A stretch of DNA of 64,000 nucleotides from NCBI RefSeq assembly GCF_039794105.1, contig NZ_JBDIWA010000005.1, positions 62,001-126,000 of the forward strand. Reading direction: 5' to 3'. The position numbers were made by a program, and so were the translations under genes. This document shows positions 15,859 through 25,529 of the stretch, piece after piece. The stretch is from Kuenenia sp039794105 (GTDB lineage Bacteria; Planctomycetota; Brocadiia; Brocadiales; Brocadiaceae). Under the pieces are notes generated by a model that saw only the letters and a program-made list of their open reading frames with translations, did not search any database and was not told the origin of the DNA. Numbering within the stretch: the first letter of the stretch is position 1; each line of letters starts with the position of its first letter.

Positions 15859-17358
15859 GTGAATAATATTAAACAACTGGCATTAGAGGTTCTTCAAAAC
15901 AATCGTGTGGCAGTATTTACTGTTGCTTATAATGCAGAGCAACATATCGAAGATGTACTGAATCGTATACCGAAATGGGTTGCAGAGAAATTAGCGGAAA
16001 TCTATATTATTGATGATCGGTCCACCGATGATACATATAGCAAAGCGCGGAATATTCAGTGGCCAAAAGAACTTGCCCCTCTACGAATTTTTCAAACACC
16101 TTATAATCAGGGATATGGCGGCAATCAAAAACTTGGTTACAATTATGCCATCCAAAGAGGTTTTGATATTGTTGTACTTCTCCACGGTGATGGCCAGTAT
16201 GCCCCCGAAAGCCTGCCCCATATACTAGCCGCTTATACCGAAAAAACAGACGCAGTTTTCGGCAGCCGATTTTTGCAGAGAGGCGGCGCCTTGAAGGGCC
16301 GTATGCCGTTGTATAAATGGATAGGTAATCGGATTCTCACCAAAATACAAAATACCTTGCTTAAGAGCCAGATGTCTGAAATGCATTCCGGCTACCGCTC
16401 TTACCGGGTATCAGCGCTTCGTAAGATTCCTTTTAATTATAATAGCCAGGGATTTGATTTCGATGCGGATATTATTGTGCAATTTCATGCCGCCGGTTTT
16501 AAAATAAAGGAAATTCCCATTCCAACGCATTATGGAGATGAAGTTTGTCGCGTAAATGGCGTAGCCTATGCATGGAATTGTATCAAGACTCTTATCAAAT
16601 ACCGTCTGATGAATTACGAGATTTTTTATGACCCTAAGTTTGATGTAAGGGCGGAGATGCAGTATCACTATACCAGTAAATCCGCAAAAAGTTCCTTGCA
16701 CTACTATGTTCGGAATCTTCCAATTGAAAAGGGTAAAACGTTATTAGATATTGGCGGAGGCGCCATTGGAGCCGTTTCAATGGCACATGCGGAACGGGGG
16801 GTTGGCGTAACGGTTCTCGACCAATGCAATGCTGTCCAAAGTGATGTTCTTAAACATTATGTTGTGAACCTTGACGAACCATGGGGTGTGCAATTTCCGG
16901 CAGAAAAATATGATTTTGCATTTTCTTTGGACGTTCTTGAGCATTTGAATTGTCCTGAAAAAGGCGCTAAAGAAATTTTCAATTTACTTAAAAGCGGGGG
17001 TAAACTATATGCAAGCACAGGTAATGTTGCATTTTTTATTCTTCGGTTGATGCTCTGTTATGGTAGTTTTAATTATGGAAGGAGAGGTATACTTGACTTA
17101 ACCCATAAACGACTCATGACGGTCAATTCCTTCCGCCGTTTGCTTGAAAACTCCGGATTCAAAGTTGAAAAGATCATGGGATTTGGAGTTCCTTTGCTGG
17201 ATATGAACGGCAGTTCAAAACACATGGCCTTGCTTGATATGATTTCATTCCGTCTGGCAAGAATCTGGCCGAGACTTTTTGCCTTTCAAATTCTGGCGAT
17301 TTGCCACCGCCCCGATTCAATTGAAGACTTAATGGAACAGACATTCCAAAATAATTGA
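15859..17358 (+). CDS. Glycosyltransferase family 2 - methyltransferase fusion
   Basis: A 499-residue two-domain protein with a GTG start. Residues about 17-260 are a dolichol-phosphate-mannose-synthase-like GT2 domain: VAVFTVAYNAE, the metal/UDP motif IIDDRSTDDT (about 49-58), HGDGQY (about 114-119) and a MHSGYRSYR segment. Residues about 285-470 are a class I methyltransferase with LLDIGGGAIGA (motif I), a LDQC loop and FSLDVLEHLNC (motif IV/post-IV of the Methyltransf_11/23 type). A single chain could transfer a sugar to a lipid carrier and methylate the product. It is next to, and convergent with, a GT39-like membrane protein, suggesting a small surface-glycan locus. Confidence 0.88.
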   Translation: MNNIKQLALEVLQNNRVAVFTVAYNAEQHIEDVLNRIPKWVAEKLAEIYIIDDRSTDDTYSKARNIQWPKELAPLRIFQTPYNQGYGGNQKLGYNYAIQRGFDIVVLLHGDGQYAPESLPHILAAYTEKTDAVFGSRFLQRGGALKGRMPLYKWIGNRILTKIQNTLLKSQMSEMHSGYRSYRVSALRKIPFNYNSQGFDFDADIIVQFHAAGFKIKEIPIPTHYGDEVCRVNGVAYAWNCIKTLIKYRLMNYEIFYDPKFDVRAEMQYHYTSKSAKSSLHYYVRNLPIEKGKTLLDIGGGAIGAVSMAHAERGVGVTVLDQCNAVQSDVLKHYVVNLDEPWGVQFPAEKYDFAFSLDVLEHLNCPEKGAKEIFNLLKSGGKLYASTGNVAFFILRLMLCYGSFNYGRRGILDLTHKRLMTVNSFRRLLENSGFKVEKIMGFGVPLLDMNGSSKHMALLDMISFRLARIWPRLFAFQILAICHRPDSIEDLMEQTFQNN

Positions 17359-17378
17359 AGTGAAATATTTAGTTTCCA

Positions 17379-19685
17379 TTAGTATTCAAAATACATTGCA
17401 TGTCGTTTACCGCGTGCTATTTCCTCATTAAAGAATTGAGGAGCAACGCAACTAATATAACCGTGTAGTCTGGAGGGTAAAATATTCAACCGATATATAC
17501 CCTTTTCCAATCTGCACACATTGCCTTCCAGTGGTTTGCCATTAACAGAAACCCTCCGATAGAAATTTCCTATTTCATTTGATTCCGCAATGCTGTATTT
17601 TCCCCTTAGGATATTAAATCGTTCAAATATCTTTTGGCGGGGCATCGGGTAGGGATAAAAACGAATATTTTCAGTTGTTCCATTAAAAACATGTCCCTTT
17701 TCTGCTTCCAGTACTTTAAATGCCTCAAAATTCTTCACGAAGGATTCCACATCCTTTGGCGGCATATAAGATATTTTTTTCAAGATACCGTTTACATAAA
17801 AAGACAAAGTATTGCCTGAAATTGTCCAAACAACATGATACCAACTGTTGAGCAATGTTATTTCCGCGCATTCGATGTAAGAATTTGTTTCAGGCAGATG
17901 AACCTGAAACCCCATGCCTTGCATTTGTTCAAATTCCGCATCCCAATGGAGCATAGACCACTCACCCCGTTTCAATATGGGAGCATTATAAGGATTTTCA
18001 TTTACTTTTACCATTAACTCAACGGTGAGTTCCGAAGGGAATGCTAGTTCGCGGTATTCAGCATAAATTTTTTCCGTTTGGCAGCGATCGGGTATTTCTA
18101 AAATTGGAGTAGCTAATTTGTTTGCATCGGCATTGTCCTGTGATGCTGCAACGTAAATATCCATATTATCAAAGAAGTAGTATTCTCCCGGATTTATTAC
18201 TTCAAATTCACAATTACTTGTTTCTTTAGGATTGGTTTCAAGTTTTAAGCCATATACATAAAGATCTCCATCCAGGTGAAGATAATGATTTTTCAGGTAC
18301 TCCCGTACGTGTTTAGGCAGATTGTTTTGCCGTGCATCGTATATCATAAAACGAGCGCCGGAATTGCGATAGTCTGAAACAATCTGTTCGGAAAAGTATC
18401 CTTTATAGATTTCCAGTTGTGCCAGGCCATTTTGGAAAAAATAGGTTGCCGGTTCTAAAAACAAAGCCCCACCCGCATTATCAATAAAACGGTCGTTGTC
18501 TGATGATACTTTCTCGAGTTTGTCGAGTAATTTCAATTGATGCGTATTATTGGATTTTCCATGAGTAAAAATTACCTGGTTATATATTACAAACAACATG
18601 CCCAGGCAAAAGATACTGTTTACAGCTATTTTTTTATTCAAAGACAATTTTTGAAACAGACAATACATTCCCCGCAAGCTGCAAATGCCTAAAATGAAAC
18701 AGGGGAAAACAAAGTTATAGGGATATTGGGCCTTTATCAGAAAAACAGAAATAATAGTGGAGAAACAAACAACAGGCCAGAGCAGGTCTCGCTGATCTAT
18801 CAAAAAATATACCGCTAAAAAGACAAGCACAAGCGTGGAAATCTTTGTCTGGTTTAAATAATTGTGAAGATAGGCTGAGAAATGTATTGCAGGGTATACT
18901 TGTTCGTGTTTTATGGCGTCAAAGAAGGTTAATTGAATCATTTTTGGCAACAGTCCAAAACACGCGCATAGAATGAGCATAATTCCAACAACTGAAACAA
19001 ACCCTATAATAAGTGTTTTTGGATACGGCAAATGACAAGGCGAGTGTTCCTTACGGAGATATCTGACATTCATGTCATTGATAAAAAGGATTATTAACGC
19101 AATGCCTCCATAGTAAACAAATTTCTGAGACATAAAGATCGCTATTCCAAACAGAATACCCGATAAGGCGGCGAGCGACCTTAATTTCAATTGCCTGTTT
19201 GCGTCAATACAAAGGATTGAGATGGTTAAAAAAACTGCGCCGAAACAGTCAGCCCTGTAGTCTATGGATGAAAGAAGGCCAAATCCAACACTAATCGGCA
19301 CAATAGTCCCCAGCAAAGCATAAGAATATCTTTTAGTTACATGGTAAAAGTAGAAAAACAGTGAAACAGAAAGCAACACCAAATAAGAAAATGATATTTT
19401 TCGTAAAAGAAGCGCCTTTTCCTGAAAATTGCCGTTATTAAGCTTTAGTATAAGGGCGTGTAAAAAATGACTAAATGGGGGATGATGTTCATAAAAATCG
19501 ACATATGGTAATCTCCCCTGTGAAACAAGATGAGTCATGCAGCCATATTGATATTCATCAATGGTAAAATAACGTGTTTGGCCAAACCAATAAACATAGC
19601 CGATAACCAGGAAAGAGCTTATTGATAACAGGATAATCAATATCAATTGAAACTGCTTTTCACTTTGACAACTTAACCTATTCAT
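17379..19685 (-). CDS. GT39-like polytopic glycosyltransferase with LamG-like C-terminal domain
   Basis: A 768-residue protein. Residues about 15-380 hold 9-11 membrane segments. The first periplasmic loop, TIDEYQYGCMTHLVSQGRLPYVDFYEHHPPFSHFL (written here as motif blocks: DEYQY and PYVDFYEHHPP), matches GT-C enzymes such as ArnT/PMT that use a lipid-linked sugar. Residues about 560-680 look like a LamG/concanavalin domain (ELTVELMVKVNEN, SWYHVVWTISGNTLSFYVNG). The large tail should face outside the cytoplasmic membrane and could bind glycan. Acceptor and sugar are unknown. Confidence 0.78.
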   Translation of the reverse strand: MNRLSCQSEKQFQLILIILLSISSFLVIGYVYWFGQTRYFTIDEYQYGCMTHLVSQGRLPYVDFYEHHPPFSHFLHALILKLNNGNFQEKALLLRKISFSYLVLLSVSLFFYFYHVTKRYSYALLGTIVPISVGFGLLSSIDYRADCFGAVFLTISILCIDANRQLKLRSLAALSGILFGIAIFMSQKFVYYGGIALIILFINDMNVRYLRKEHSPCHLPYPKTLIIGFVSVVGIMLILCACFGLLPKMIQLTFFDAIKHEQVYPAIHFSAYLHNYLNQTKISTLVLVFLAVYFLIDQRDLLWPVVCFSTIISVFLIKAQYPYNFVFPCFILGICSLRGMYCLFQKLSLNKKIAVNSIFCLGMLFVIYNQVIFTHGKSNNTHQLKLLDKLEKVSSDNDRFIDNAGGALFLEPATYFFQNGLAQLEIYKGYFSEQIVSDYRNSGARFMIYDARQNNLPKHVREYLKNHYLHLDGDLYVYGLKLETNPKETSNCEFEVINPGEYYFFDNMDIYVAASQDNADANKLATPILEIPDRCQTEKIYAEYRELAFPSELTVELMVKVNENPYNAPILKRGEWSMLHWDAEFEQMQGMGFQVHLPETNSYIECAEITLLNSWYHVVWTISGNTLSFYVNGILKKISYMPPKDVESFVKNFEAFKVLEAEKGHVFNGTTENIRFYPYPMPRQKIFERFNILRGKYSIAESNEIGNFYRRVSVNGKPLEGNVCRLEKGIYRLNILPSRLHGYISCVAPQFFNEEIARGKRHAMYFEY

Positions 19686-19893
19686 TTAACCTTCCCATTT
19701 TAGCCGCCGTCACATCTTGAATAGTGAATTAGCTTTTCTAAATATTTTTTTTATTTATAGTTCTTTGCGCAACTAGACCTTTATATTACTTGCTTGTTTG
19801 CTGACAGAAGAATAACCATGATTAAATAATTTTTCAATTTCATTATTTCTGACAAATTCAAAATTAGAAATTCGGATTCCTCCATTAAATATT

Positions 19894-19918
19894 TTGCCAA
19901 AAAGTGCAAAGAAATACC
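19894..19918 (+). repeat. Dispersed repeat, partial copy
   Basis: TTGCCAAAAAGTGCAAAGAA followed by ATACC matches the first two thirds of 34441-34479. It lies between pgi and the GT39-like gene. Confidence 0.45.
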
Positions 19919-19941
19919 TTTTAGGGTTTACTATACGTGAA

Positions 19942-21594
19942 CTATTGCCGCATTTCCTTATAGGCATTAATCAAGCCGTTTGTAGATGAATCATGGGTGG
20001 CTATCGGTTTGTTATCCGTTAATTCCGGTAATATCTTTTTTGCGAGTTGTTTACCAAGTTCCACTCCCCATTGATCAAAACTGAAGATGTTCCAGATAAC
20101 ACCTTGTACAAATATTTTGTGCTCATACATGGCAATTAAACTGCCCAACACTTTTGGGGTTAGTTCTTTGAAGAGTATGGAATTGGTGGGCCTGTTTCCT
20201 TCAAATACCTTATGAGGGGCTAACATTTGTATTTCATTATCACCTTTACCTTCCTTCTTCAACTCTTCGATGACTTCATCTCTTGTTTTCCCTTTTAAAA
20301 GCGCCTCCGTCTGCGCGAAAAAGTTTGATAAAAGAATGCTATGGTGTTCTCCAATAGGATTATGGCTGATTGCAGGGGCAAGAAAATCGGCAGGGATTAA
20401 TTTTGTGCCCTGATGGATTAATTGATAAAAGGCATGCTGTCCGTTTGTCCCCGGCTCTCCCCAAATAACGGGACCTGTCTGATAATTGACCTTATTGCCG
20501 CTCCGGTCTGTAGATTTCCCGTTACTTTCCATATTGCCCTGCTGGAAGTATGCGGGGAACCGGTGCATGTATTGGTCGTAGGGCAGAATAGCCTCTGTTT
20601 GTGCGCCAAAAAAATTGTTGTACCATATCCCGATAAGGGCAAGTATCACTGGAATATTTTTTTCAAACGGGGTGGTTTTGAAATGGTTGTCCATTTCAAA
20701 GGCGCCGTGCAGCAATTCACTAAAATTTTCATAACCGATAAAACAGGCTATAGACAAACCAATTGCCGACCAGAGCGAATAACGGCCCCCAACCCAGTCC
20801 CGGAATACAAACATGTTGTCCCTGTGAATGCCAAACGCCTCCACCTTTTCCGTATTTGTTGAGATAGCGACAAAATGCCTTGCAACATGTGCGTGATCTT
20901 TTGCGCATTGTAAAAACCACTCCCTTGCGGAGAATGCATTCGTCATTGTCTCCTGCGTTGTAAACGTTTTTGAGGCAATCATGAACAGGGCGGTTTCAGG
21001 ATTCAGCGTTTTTAGTGTTTCCACAATATGCGTGCCGTCGATGTTTGAAACGAAATGAACCGATAGGCCGTTTTTGGCATATGGACGCAAACATTCAGTG
21101 ACCATAACCGGCCCTAAATCAGAACCGCCGATGCCAATATTTACTATGTCAGTAATCTTCCTGCCGGAAAATCCTTTCCACTCTCCGGAAATGACATTGC
21201 GCGAAAATGCTTCCATCTTCTTTAGGACCGCATTTACCTGCGGCATTACGTTCTTGCCGTCAACATAGATGGGAGTATTTTCCCTGTTTCGTAAGGCGGT
21301 ATGCAGGACGGCGCGATTTTCCGTTTCATTTATTGCATCGCCGGAAAACATTTTTCCGATAGCGTCTTCGAGTCCGGTTTCTCTTGCAAGGGCGATAAGG
21401 CGTCTTAAGGTTTCGTCCGTTATGATATTTTTGGAATAGTCAACAAGTATGTCGTTAAATCTAATGGAAAATTTTTTAAATCTGTCAGGGTCTTCAGCAA
21501 AAAACGTTTTCATGTGAATATGCTGAATATCATTGAAATGTTCAGCGAGGCTGTTCCAGCTTTTTGTTTCTGTAGGGTTGATTTTGTTTAACAT
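19942..21594 (-). CDS. pgi: Glucose-6-phosphate isomerase
   Basis: A 550-residue SIS-fold enzyme interconverting glucose-6-P and fructose-6-P. The signatures are DIVNIGIGGSDLGPVM (about 149-164), the phosphate loop ASKTFTTQETMTNA (about 207-220), the GGRYSLWSAIGLS signature (about 268-280) and QWGVELGKQLAKKI near the C-terminus (about 512-525). Length is typical of the E. coli-type enzyme. The ATG has GGAAGTG just upstream and starts 2 bases after the stop of the primase-helicase gene, so the two are probably co-transcribed. Confidence 0.97.
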   Translation of the reverse strand: MLNKINPTETKSWNSLAEHFNDIQHIHMKTFFAEDPDRFKKFSIRFNDILVDYSKNIITDETLRRLIALARETGLEDAIGKMFSGDAINETENRAVLHTALRNRENTPIYVDGKNVMPQVNAVLKKMEAFSRNVISGEWKGFSGRKITDIVNIGIGGSDLGPVMVTECLRPYAKNGLSVHFVSNIDGTHIVETLKTLNPETALFMIASKTFTTQETMTNAFSAREWFLQCAKDHAHVARHFVAISTNTEKVEAFGIHRDNMFVFRDWVGGRYSLWSAIGLSIACFIGYENFSELLHGAFEMDNHFKTTPFEKNIPVILALIGIWYNNFFGAQTEAILPYDQYMHRFPAYFQQGNMESNGKSTDRSGNKVNYQTGPVIWGEPGTNGQHAFYQLIHQGTKLIPADFLAPAISHNPIGEHHSILLSNFFAQTEALLKGKTRDEVIEELKKEGKGDNEIQMLAPHKVFEGNRPTNSILFKELTPKVLGSLIAMYEHKIFVQGVIWNIFSFDQWGVELGKQLAKKILPELTDNKPIATHDSSTNGLINAYKEMRQ

Positions 21595-21596
21595 AA

Positions 21597-23372
21597 TTAC
21601 ACTTCCTTAAAGCTCCAATAGGGGTATTCTAATTGATAAGTGGCAATTTTGCCCGGATTGTTTTCACGGCTGGCGACCAGCCATAAAAAGCTCTTTTTAT
21701 CCTGAGAAGATGCGGGATCCACAGGGTCCCAGTCTGGAATTAAGATCATGGCATTGTCTGCGCTGTATTCAATATCTCCTGATTCCTTGAATGAACCAAG
21801 ATCGGGCTTTTTACCATAATGTCCCTCGTTTCCGCGGGAGAGTTCGGAAATCACAAAGAAGGCGGTATTTTGTTCGTCTCTGATGGCTTCTATGTGGCGC
21901 AGCCAGGAATCAATGCCGGAACGTCTGTCGGAAAGGTCACGGAAAGGCAGTTTGTGAAGGCTGTCTATGATTACTACGGAATGGTCGGTCCTGGTTTCGT
22001 GTTGAATAAAGTCTATATGGCGTCGCATGATATCGGGGTTTAGTTTGCGGTCGTTTACCACCCGGAAGTATTTTAACATATCCGCAAATTCAGAGCGGGC
22101 TTTTTGCAGCTTGTTTGCTACATCATCACGCGCGTAATTCAATCGGATATCTTCTTCGGAAAGCCTGCTGAGGCGGCACAGTGTCCTGTGAAAAATTTTC
22201 TGACGACCGTTTTCGAAATCATAGTAAATCACCGGTATTTTCCGTTTTGCCATTTCAGTTGAAACTTGCATATAGAAACATGATTTACCCGCTTTGGGTT
22301 GTCCTCCCATGATGTTGATTCCCCGTATGCCGTTCAGCGAAGCGTCGAGTTTTTCCAAACCGGATGCTAAGCCAATTAAGGATTTGCCGGCGTTCTTTTC
22401 AAGGGACTCGAAAAATATGTGATGTTCTTTTTCCGGAGATGTAAAGGGGGAGAAAGATTTTGAGGATTGAATCATAAGCGAGACAGTTTCTTTAAAACCG
22501 TCCCTTTTTTCTCTGGCTAATTCGCAAAGATTGTAACCCCGTTTTGCCTGAGAACCCCACTTCAGAATCCTTACCTTGAAGCCTAATCTTGTAGCGAGTT
22601 CATGCGCCGAAAGGTATGCCTCCGGTGTGTTGTTTACCACAATAAAAATATAGTTTATGTAAGCAAACTGTTCCGGACTCAGATGCTCTAAATCCGCCGC
22701 AGCCGGTACTGCAATGCCTGGATAACCAAGTTCTTTCAGGGCAAGAAGGTTGGTTTCGCCTTCTGTTATGAACAATGCGCCGTTTTCACATCTTTCAATC
22801 TCTGATGTATTAAATATTTTGGGTATGCTGGTAAAAAACTCCTTATTCCCATACCAGAAAGCGTCTTCTGATTTTGACGGATGCATACAGTGTGCGATAT
22901 AGCAATTCCCGTTTTCAAGAAAGTAGGGATAAACAAAATACCGGCCATTGTATCCCACCTTCATTTCATTGACGACCTCTTTTGATATTTCAAATTCCTG
23001 AAAGTGTTTATATTCGTTTTCTCCCATGAGGTAGGAGTATTTAATAATCTCGGAATTTATGTTTTTTGCAGGATAATTAATGTTTCTTACATATTGTTCC
23101 CTGTCGGGGTCGTAGCCAGGAACTTTTGCAAGATCAATTTCAAGGCATTTTCCGAAATAAAGCGGAAAGCCTTCCTGCCGGCATTTGCCTTTGCACTGAA
23201 AATATCCAAAAAAGTAACTCTCGGAGTCCAGATTCACAAAGAAATCCCCAGCGTGTTGTTGTTTGTCATCGGATTGACAAATTGGACATGCAGCCTTTAG
23301 CATATTGCCTTCTGATTCCGCCCCGGGCAGGTATTCGAGATAAAACTTTTTTGTTAATTCAATTGGTTCCAT
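21597..23372 (-). CDS. Primase-helicase of the Twinkle/T7 gp4 type
   Basis: A 591-residue protein with three modules. About 25-70: a primase-type zinc finger (CPIC ... CKGKC). About 150-270: a TOPRIM-like segment with ALFITEGETNLLALKELGYPG, whose EGE is the TOPRIM acid. About 320-590: a DnaB/RecA-fold helicase with Walker A GGQPKAGKS, Walker B SVVIIDSLH and a later FFVISELSRG strand. This order (zinc finger, TOPRIM, helicase in one chain) is that of T7 gp4 and Twinkle and not of the separate bacterial DnaG and DnaB. It lies upstream of pgi with a 2-base gap and no phage structural genes nearby. It may come from an old prophage or act in repair or restart. Whether the primase is active is unknown. 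Confidence 0.8.
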   Translation of the reverse strand: MEPIELTKKFYLEYLPGAESEGNMLKAACPICQSDDKQQHAGDFFVNLDSESYFFGYFQCKGKCRQEGFPLYFGKCLEIDLAKVPGYDPDREQYVRNINYPAKNINSEIIKYSYLMGENEYKHFQEFEISKEVVNEMKVGYNGRYFVYPYFLENGNCYIAHCMHPSKSEDAFWYGNKEFFTSIPKIFNTSEIERCENGALFITEGETNLLALKELGYPGIAVPAAADLEHLSPEQFAYINYIFIVVNNTPEAYLSAHELATRLGFKVRILKWGSQAKRGYNLCELAREKRDGFKETVSLMIQSSKSFSPFTSPEKEHHIFFESLEKNAGKSLIGLASGLEKLDASLNGIRGINIMGGQPKAGKSCFYMQVSTEMAKRKIPVIYYDFENGRQKIFHRTLCRLSRLSEEDIRLNYARDDVANKLQKARSEFADMLKYFRVVNDRKLNPDIMRRHIDFIQHETRTDHSVVIIDSLHKLPFRDLSDRRSGIDSWLRHIEAIRDEQNTAFFVISELSRGNEGHYGKKPDLGSFKESGDIEYSADNAMILIPDWDPVDPASSQDKKSFLWLVASRENNPGKIATYQLEYPYWSFKEV

Positions 23373-23585
23373 GATATGTCATAAGATTTATGAATATTTT
23401 TGTGTGGGTGATATTAAATCAGAAAGGTTAAAGATAGCAAGTTTTTTAATTCTTCCGGCTTCACCAAATGCTATAACATACGCACACAAATGATCCTTCC
23501 CTTGTCTCTTCATTCTGTATTTTAGTTCCTCTTATTTGTTTATTTAAATAGTGACGTAACTAATTATAAACACAAATAAATGCTG

Positions 23586-23614
23586 TTGACAATTTTGCAT
23601 TTGATAAATATTAT
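23586..23614 (+). promoter_or_regulatory. Sigma-70-like promoter for the cytochrome c peroxidase
   Basis: TTGACA (23586-23591), 17-base spacer, TATTAT (23609-23614). It sits 90 bases before the ATG, in the only gap (332 bases) between divergent genes. Confidence 0.65.
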
Positions 23615-23704
23615 TAAACAAAAATCGTTGTAGTTAACATTGAATTATGTTGTTATGAATTACTTAATGGCTACGTTTTCATTACACACGAAAAAGGAGA
23701 ATAT

Positions 23705-24781
23705 ATGAAGATTACCAGATTTGCTACCATGTGTTGTTTGTGGATATTTGCCGCTATTACCTTTGTATTCCCTGTACTGGTTTCTGCGGAGGAACCGCCC
23801 CGGAATATCGGCTATGGCAGAGGCGGAAGAATGCAGGGGGGCGCTGTATCTTCACGGTCAAAAGAACCCATCAAACCGATCCCGATTAATTTTGACGATA
23901 ACAGGGCAAAGACGGATTTAGGGAAAAAGTTGTTCTTTGAGCCAAGGTTGTCTAAATCCGGATGGATTACGTGCAATTCCTGCCACAATCTTTCTACGGG
24001 CGGTGCGGATAATCTGCCGACTTCTATCGGACATAAATGGATGCTTGGTCCTATAAATTCACCAACCGTCCTGAACTCAAAATTTAATCTGGCGCAATTC
24101 TGGGATGGACGCGCCAAGGATTTGAAGGAGCAGGCAAAAGGCCCTATCGCCAATCCTATGGAAATGGCTTCGAACCATCAGCTTGCGGTAGATGTATTGC
24201 AATCGATCCCGGAATATGTGAAGTGGTTTAAGGACGTCTATGGAGAGGGAAAGATTACGATAGATAACGTTGCGGATGCCATTGCAGCATTTGAAGAAAC
24301 GCTGACTACTCCAAACTCACGGTTCGATTCATGGCTGAACGGCTATGACGAAAAAATCACCGCAGACGAAAAGGCTGGGTACGACCTTTTTAAGGACAAA
24401 GGATGCATAGGCTGCCATAACGGTTTCGGGGTGGGAGGAAACTCTTTTAAGAAATTTGGCACTGCAAAACCCTATGACAAAGACACCCAGACGCTCGGAC
24501 GCTACAACGTGACAAAGGATGAGAATGATAAATACGTTTTCAAGGTGCCGCTGCTCAGAAATATTGAGCTCACAGCGCCCTATTTTCATGATGCAAGCAC
24601 GTGGAGTTTGAGTGAGGCGGTGAATGTGATGGCGGAATATCAGTTAGGCATAAAACTTACTGAAAATGAAACAAGCAAGATTGTTGCGTTTCTTAAAACA
24701 TTGACCGGAGATCAGCCCGAACTTATTTATCCCATTCTGCCACCTTCAAGTGCAAACACACCGCAACCAAACCGGAATTGA
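23705..24781 (+). CDS. Di-heme cytochrome c peroxidase (CcpA/MauG family)
   Basis: A 358-residue exported protein with AAGGAG before the ATG. A signal peptide ends near VSA (about 28). Two CxxCH motifs are present: CNSCH (90-94) for the low-potential peroxidatic heme and CIGCH (234-238) for the electron-transfer heme. FWDGRAKDLKEQA (about 132-144), the NPMEM segment and LRNIELTAPYFHDA (about 282-295) are the usual family blocks. It should reduce H2O2 to water with electrons from c-type cytochromes in the periplasmic or anammoxosome space. The tail is Pro-rich. No partner gene is adjacent. Confidence 0.94.
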   Translation: MKITRFATMCCLWIFAAITFVFPVLVSAEEPPRNIGYGRGGRMQGGAVSSRSKEPIKPIPINFDDNRAKTDLGKKLFFEPRLSKSGWITCNSCHNLSTGGADNLPTSIGHKWMLGPINSPTVLNSKFNLAQFWDGRAKDLKEQAKGPIANPMEMASNHQLAVDVLQSIPEYVKWFKDVYGEGKITIDNVADAIAAFEETLTTPNSRFDSWLNGYDEKITADEKAGYDLFKDKGCIGCHNGFGVGGNSFKKFGTAKPYDKDTQTLGRYNVTKDENDKYVFKVPLLRNIELTAPYFHDASTWSLSEAVNVMAEYQLGIKLTENETSKIVAFLKTLTGDQPELIYPILPPSSANTPQPNRN

Positions 24782-24904
24782 GGGCATTGGCGGAAGAAAT
24801 AAGAATCTCCTCCATCTGCACATAATGCGTCTTGTCTCGTAATTTTGAGGTGTATGGATATCAGTCTATATCCTGCAACTTTAACAGCAAATTCTTCAGG
24901 GAAA

Positions 24905-25165
24905 TTACCACCGTATTCTTATCAATGGGGAATTTTCATCATTGCCGCCATGCAGGGACAAAAACGCCGAAGGGTCACTCAGCTTCAACAAATCTTCAGG
25001 GGCTTCAATGTCCAGGTAGAGTGCTGTCCGGTTTTCAGCTCTTGTTTGTGCAAGCGTTGTTTTGCCCACCTGCCGCGGTCCAAAAAGGGCAACGGCAGGT
25101 GTATGCCGCATTGTTTGCTCAAGTTTGCCGATAATCCATCTTTTCAACATATATAGCAATTTCGG
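24905..25165 (-). pseudogene. Truncated AAA_14/DUF4143-type ATPase
   Basis: The minus-strand frame begins MLKRWIIGKLEQTM and contains a Walker A motif GPRQVGKTTLAQ followed by RTALYLDIEAPEDLLKLSD, the N-terminus of the AAA_14/DUF4143 family. The full family is about 380-400 residues; this frame stops after about 85. Sequence beyond HGG no longer fits the family, so the rest is deleted. An MITE-like element begins 62 bases upstream of the ATG. Confidence 0.75.
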
Positions 25166-25226
25166 AAAATGATTCCGAAATTGCAAGGAAATATTTGAAT
25201 AGTTTGTCCGCATTATTCAAAAAAAC

Positions 25227-25449
25227 GTAACACTTTAGTTTTTTGAAAAATTCCAACAATAACATTATTTTGCCGCACGTATTACCTATAAGCTCCGTCA
25301 GGAGTGGCCTGTCTTCCTGTCAATCATATACAGGCCGCTCCTAGGAGCTATTTACCTGTTGAATTTTATTGCGTTACAAACAGACCGCCCCTAAGGGGGC
25401 TATATTGTTTTTAATGTCCCCTTGTATTTTTCAAATAACTAAGGTATTA
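25227..25449. mobile_element. MITE-like element, longer variant
   Basis: Left end GTAACACTTTAGTTTTTTGA is canonical; right end TTTTTCAAATAACTAAGGTA plus TTA is degenerate. The interior differs from the 12409 type. It contains a hairpin built from AGCTCC...AGGAGTGGCCTGT and ACAGGCCGCTCCTAGGAGCT (about 25290-25350) and the GCCCCTAAGGGGG block also seen at 7037-7049. Confidence 0.65.
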
Positions 25450-25529
25450 AGAATTATTTTATTAAAAACAACCCCCTTTTTCCTCCTTTATTAAGGGGGA
25501 TTTTTGCGGCCGTTTGCTTAGCTTAATGA

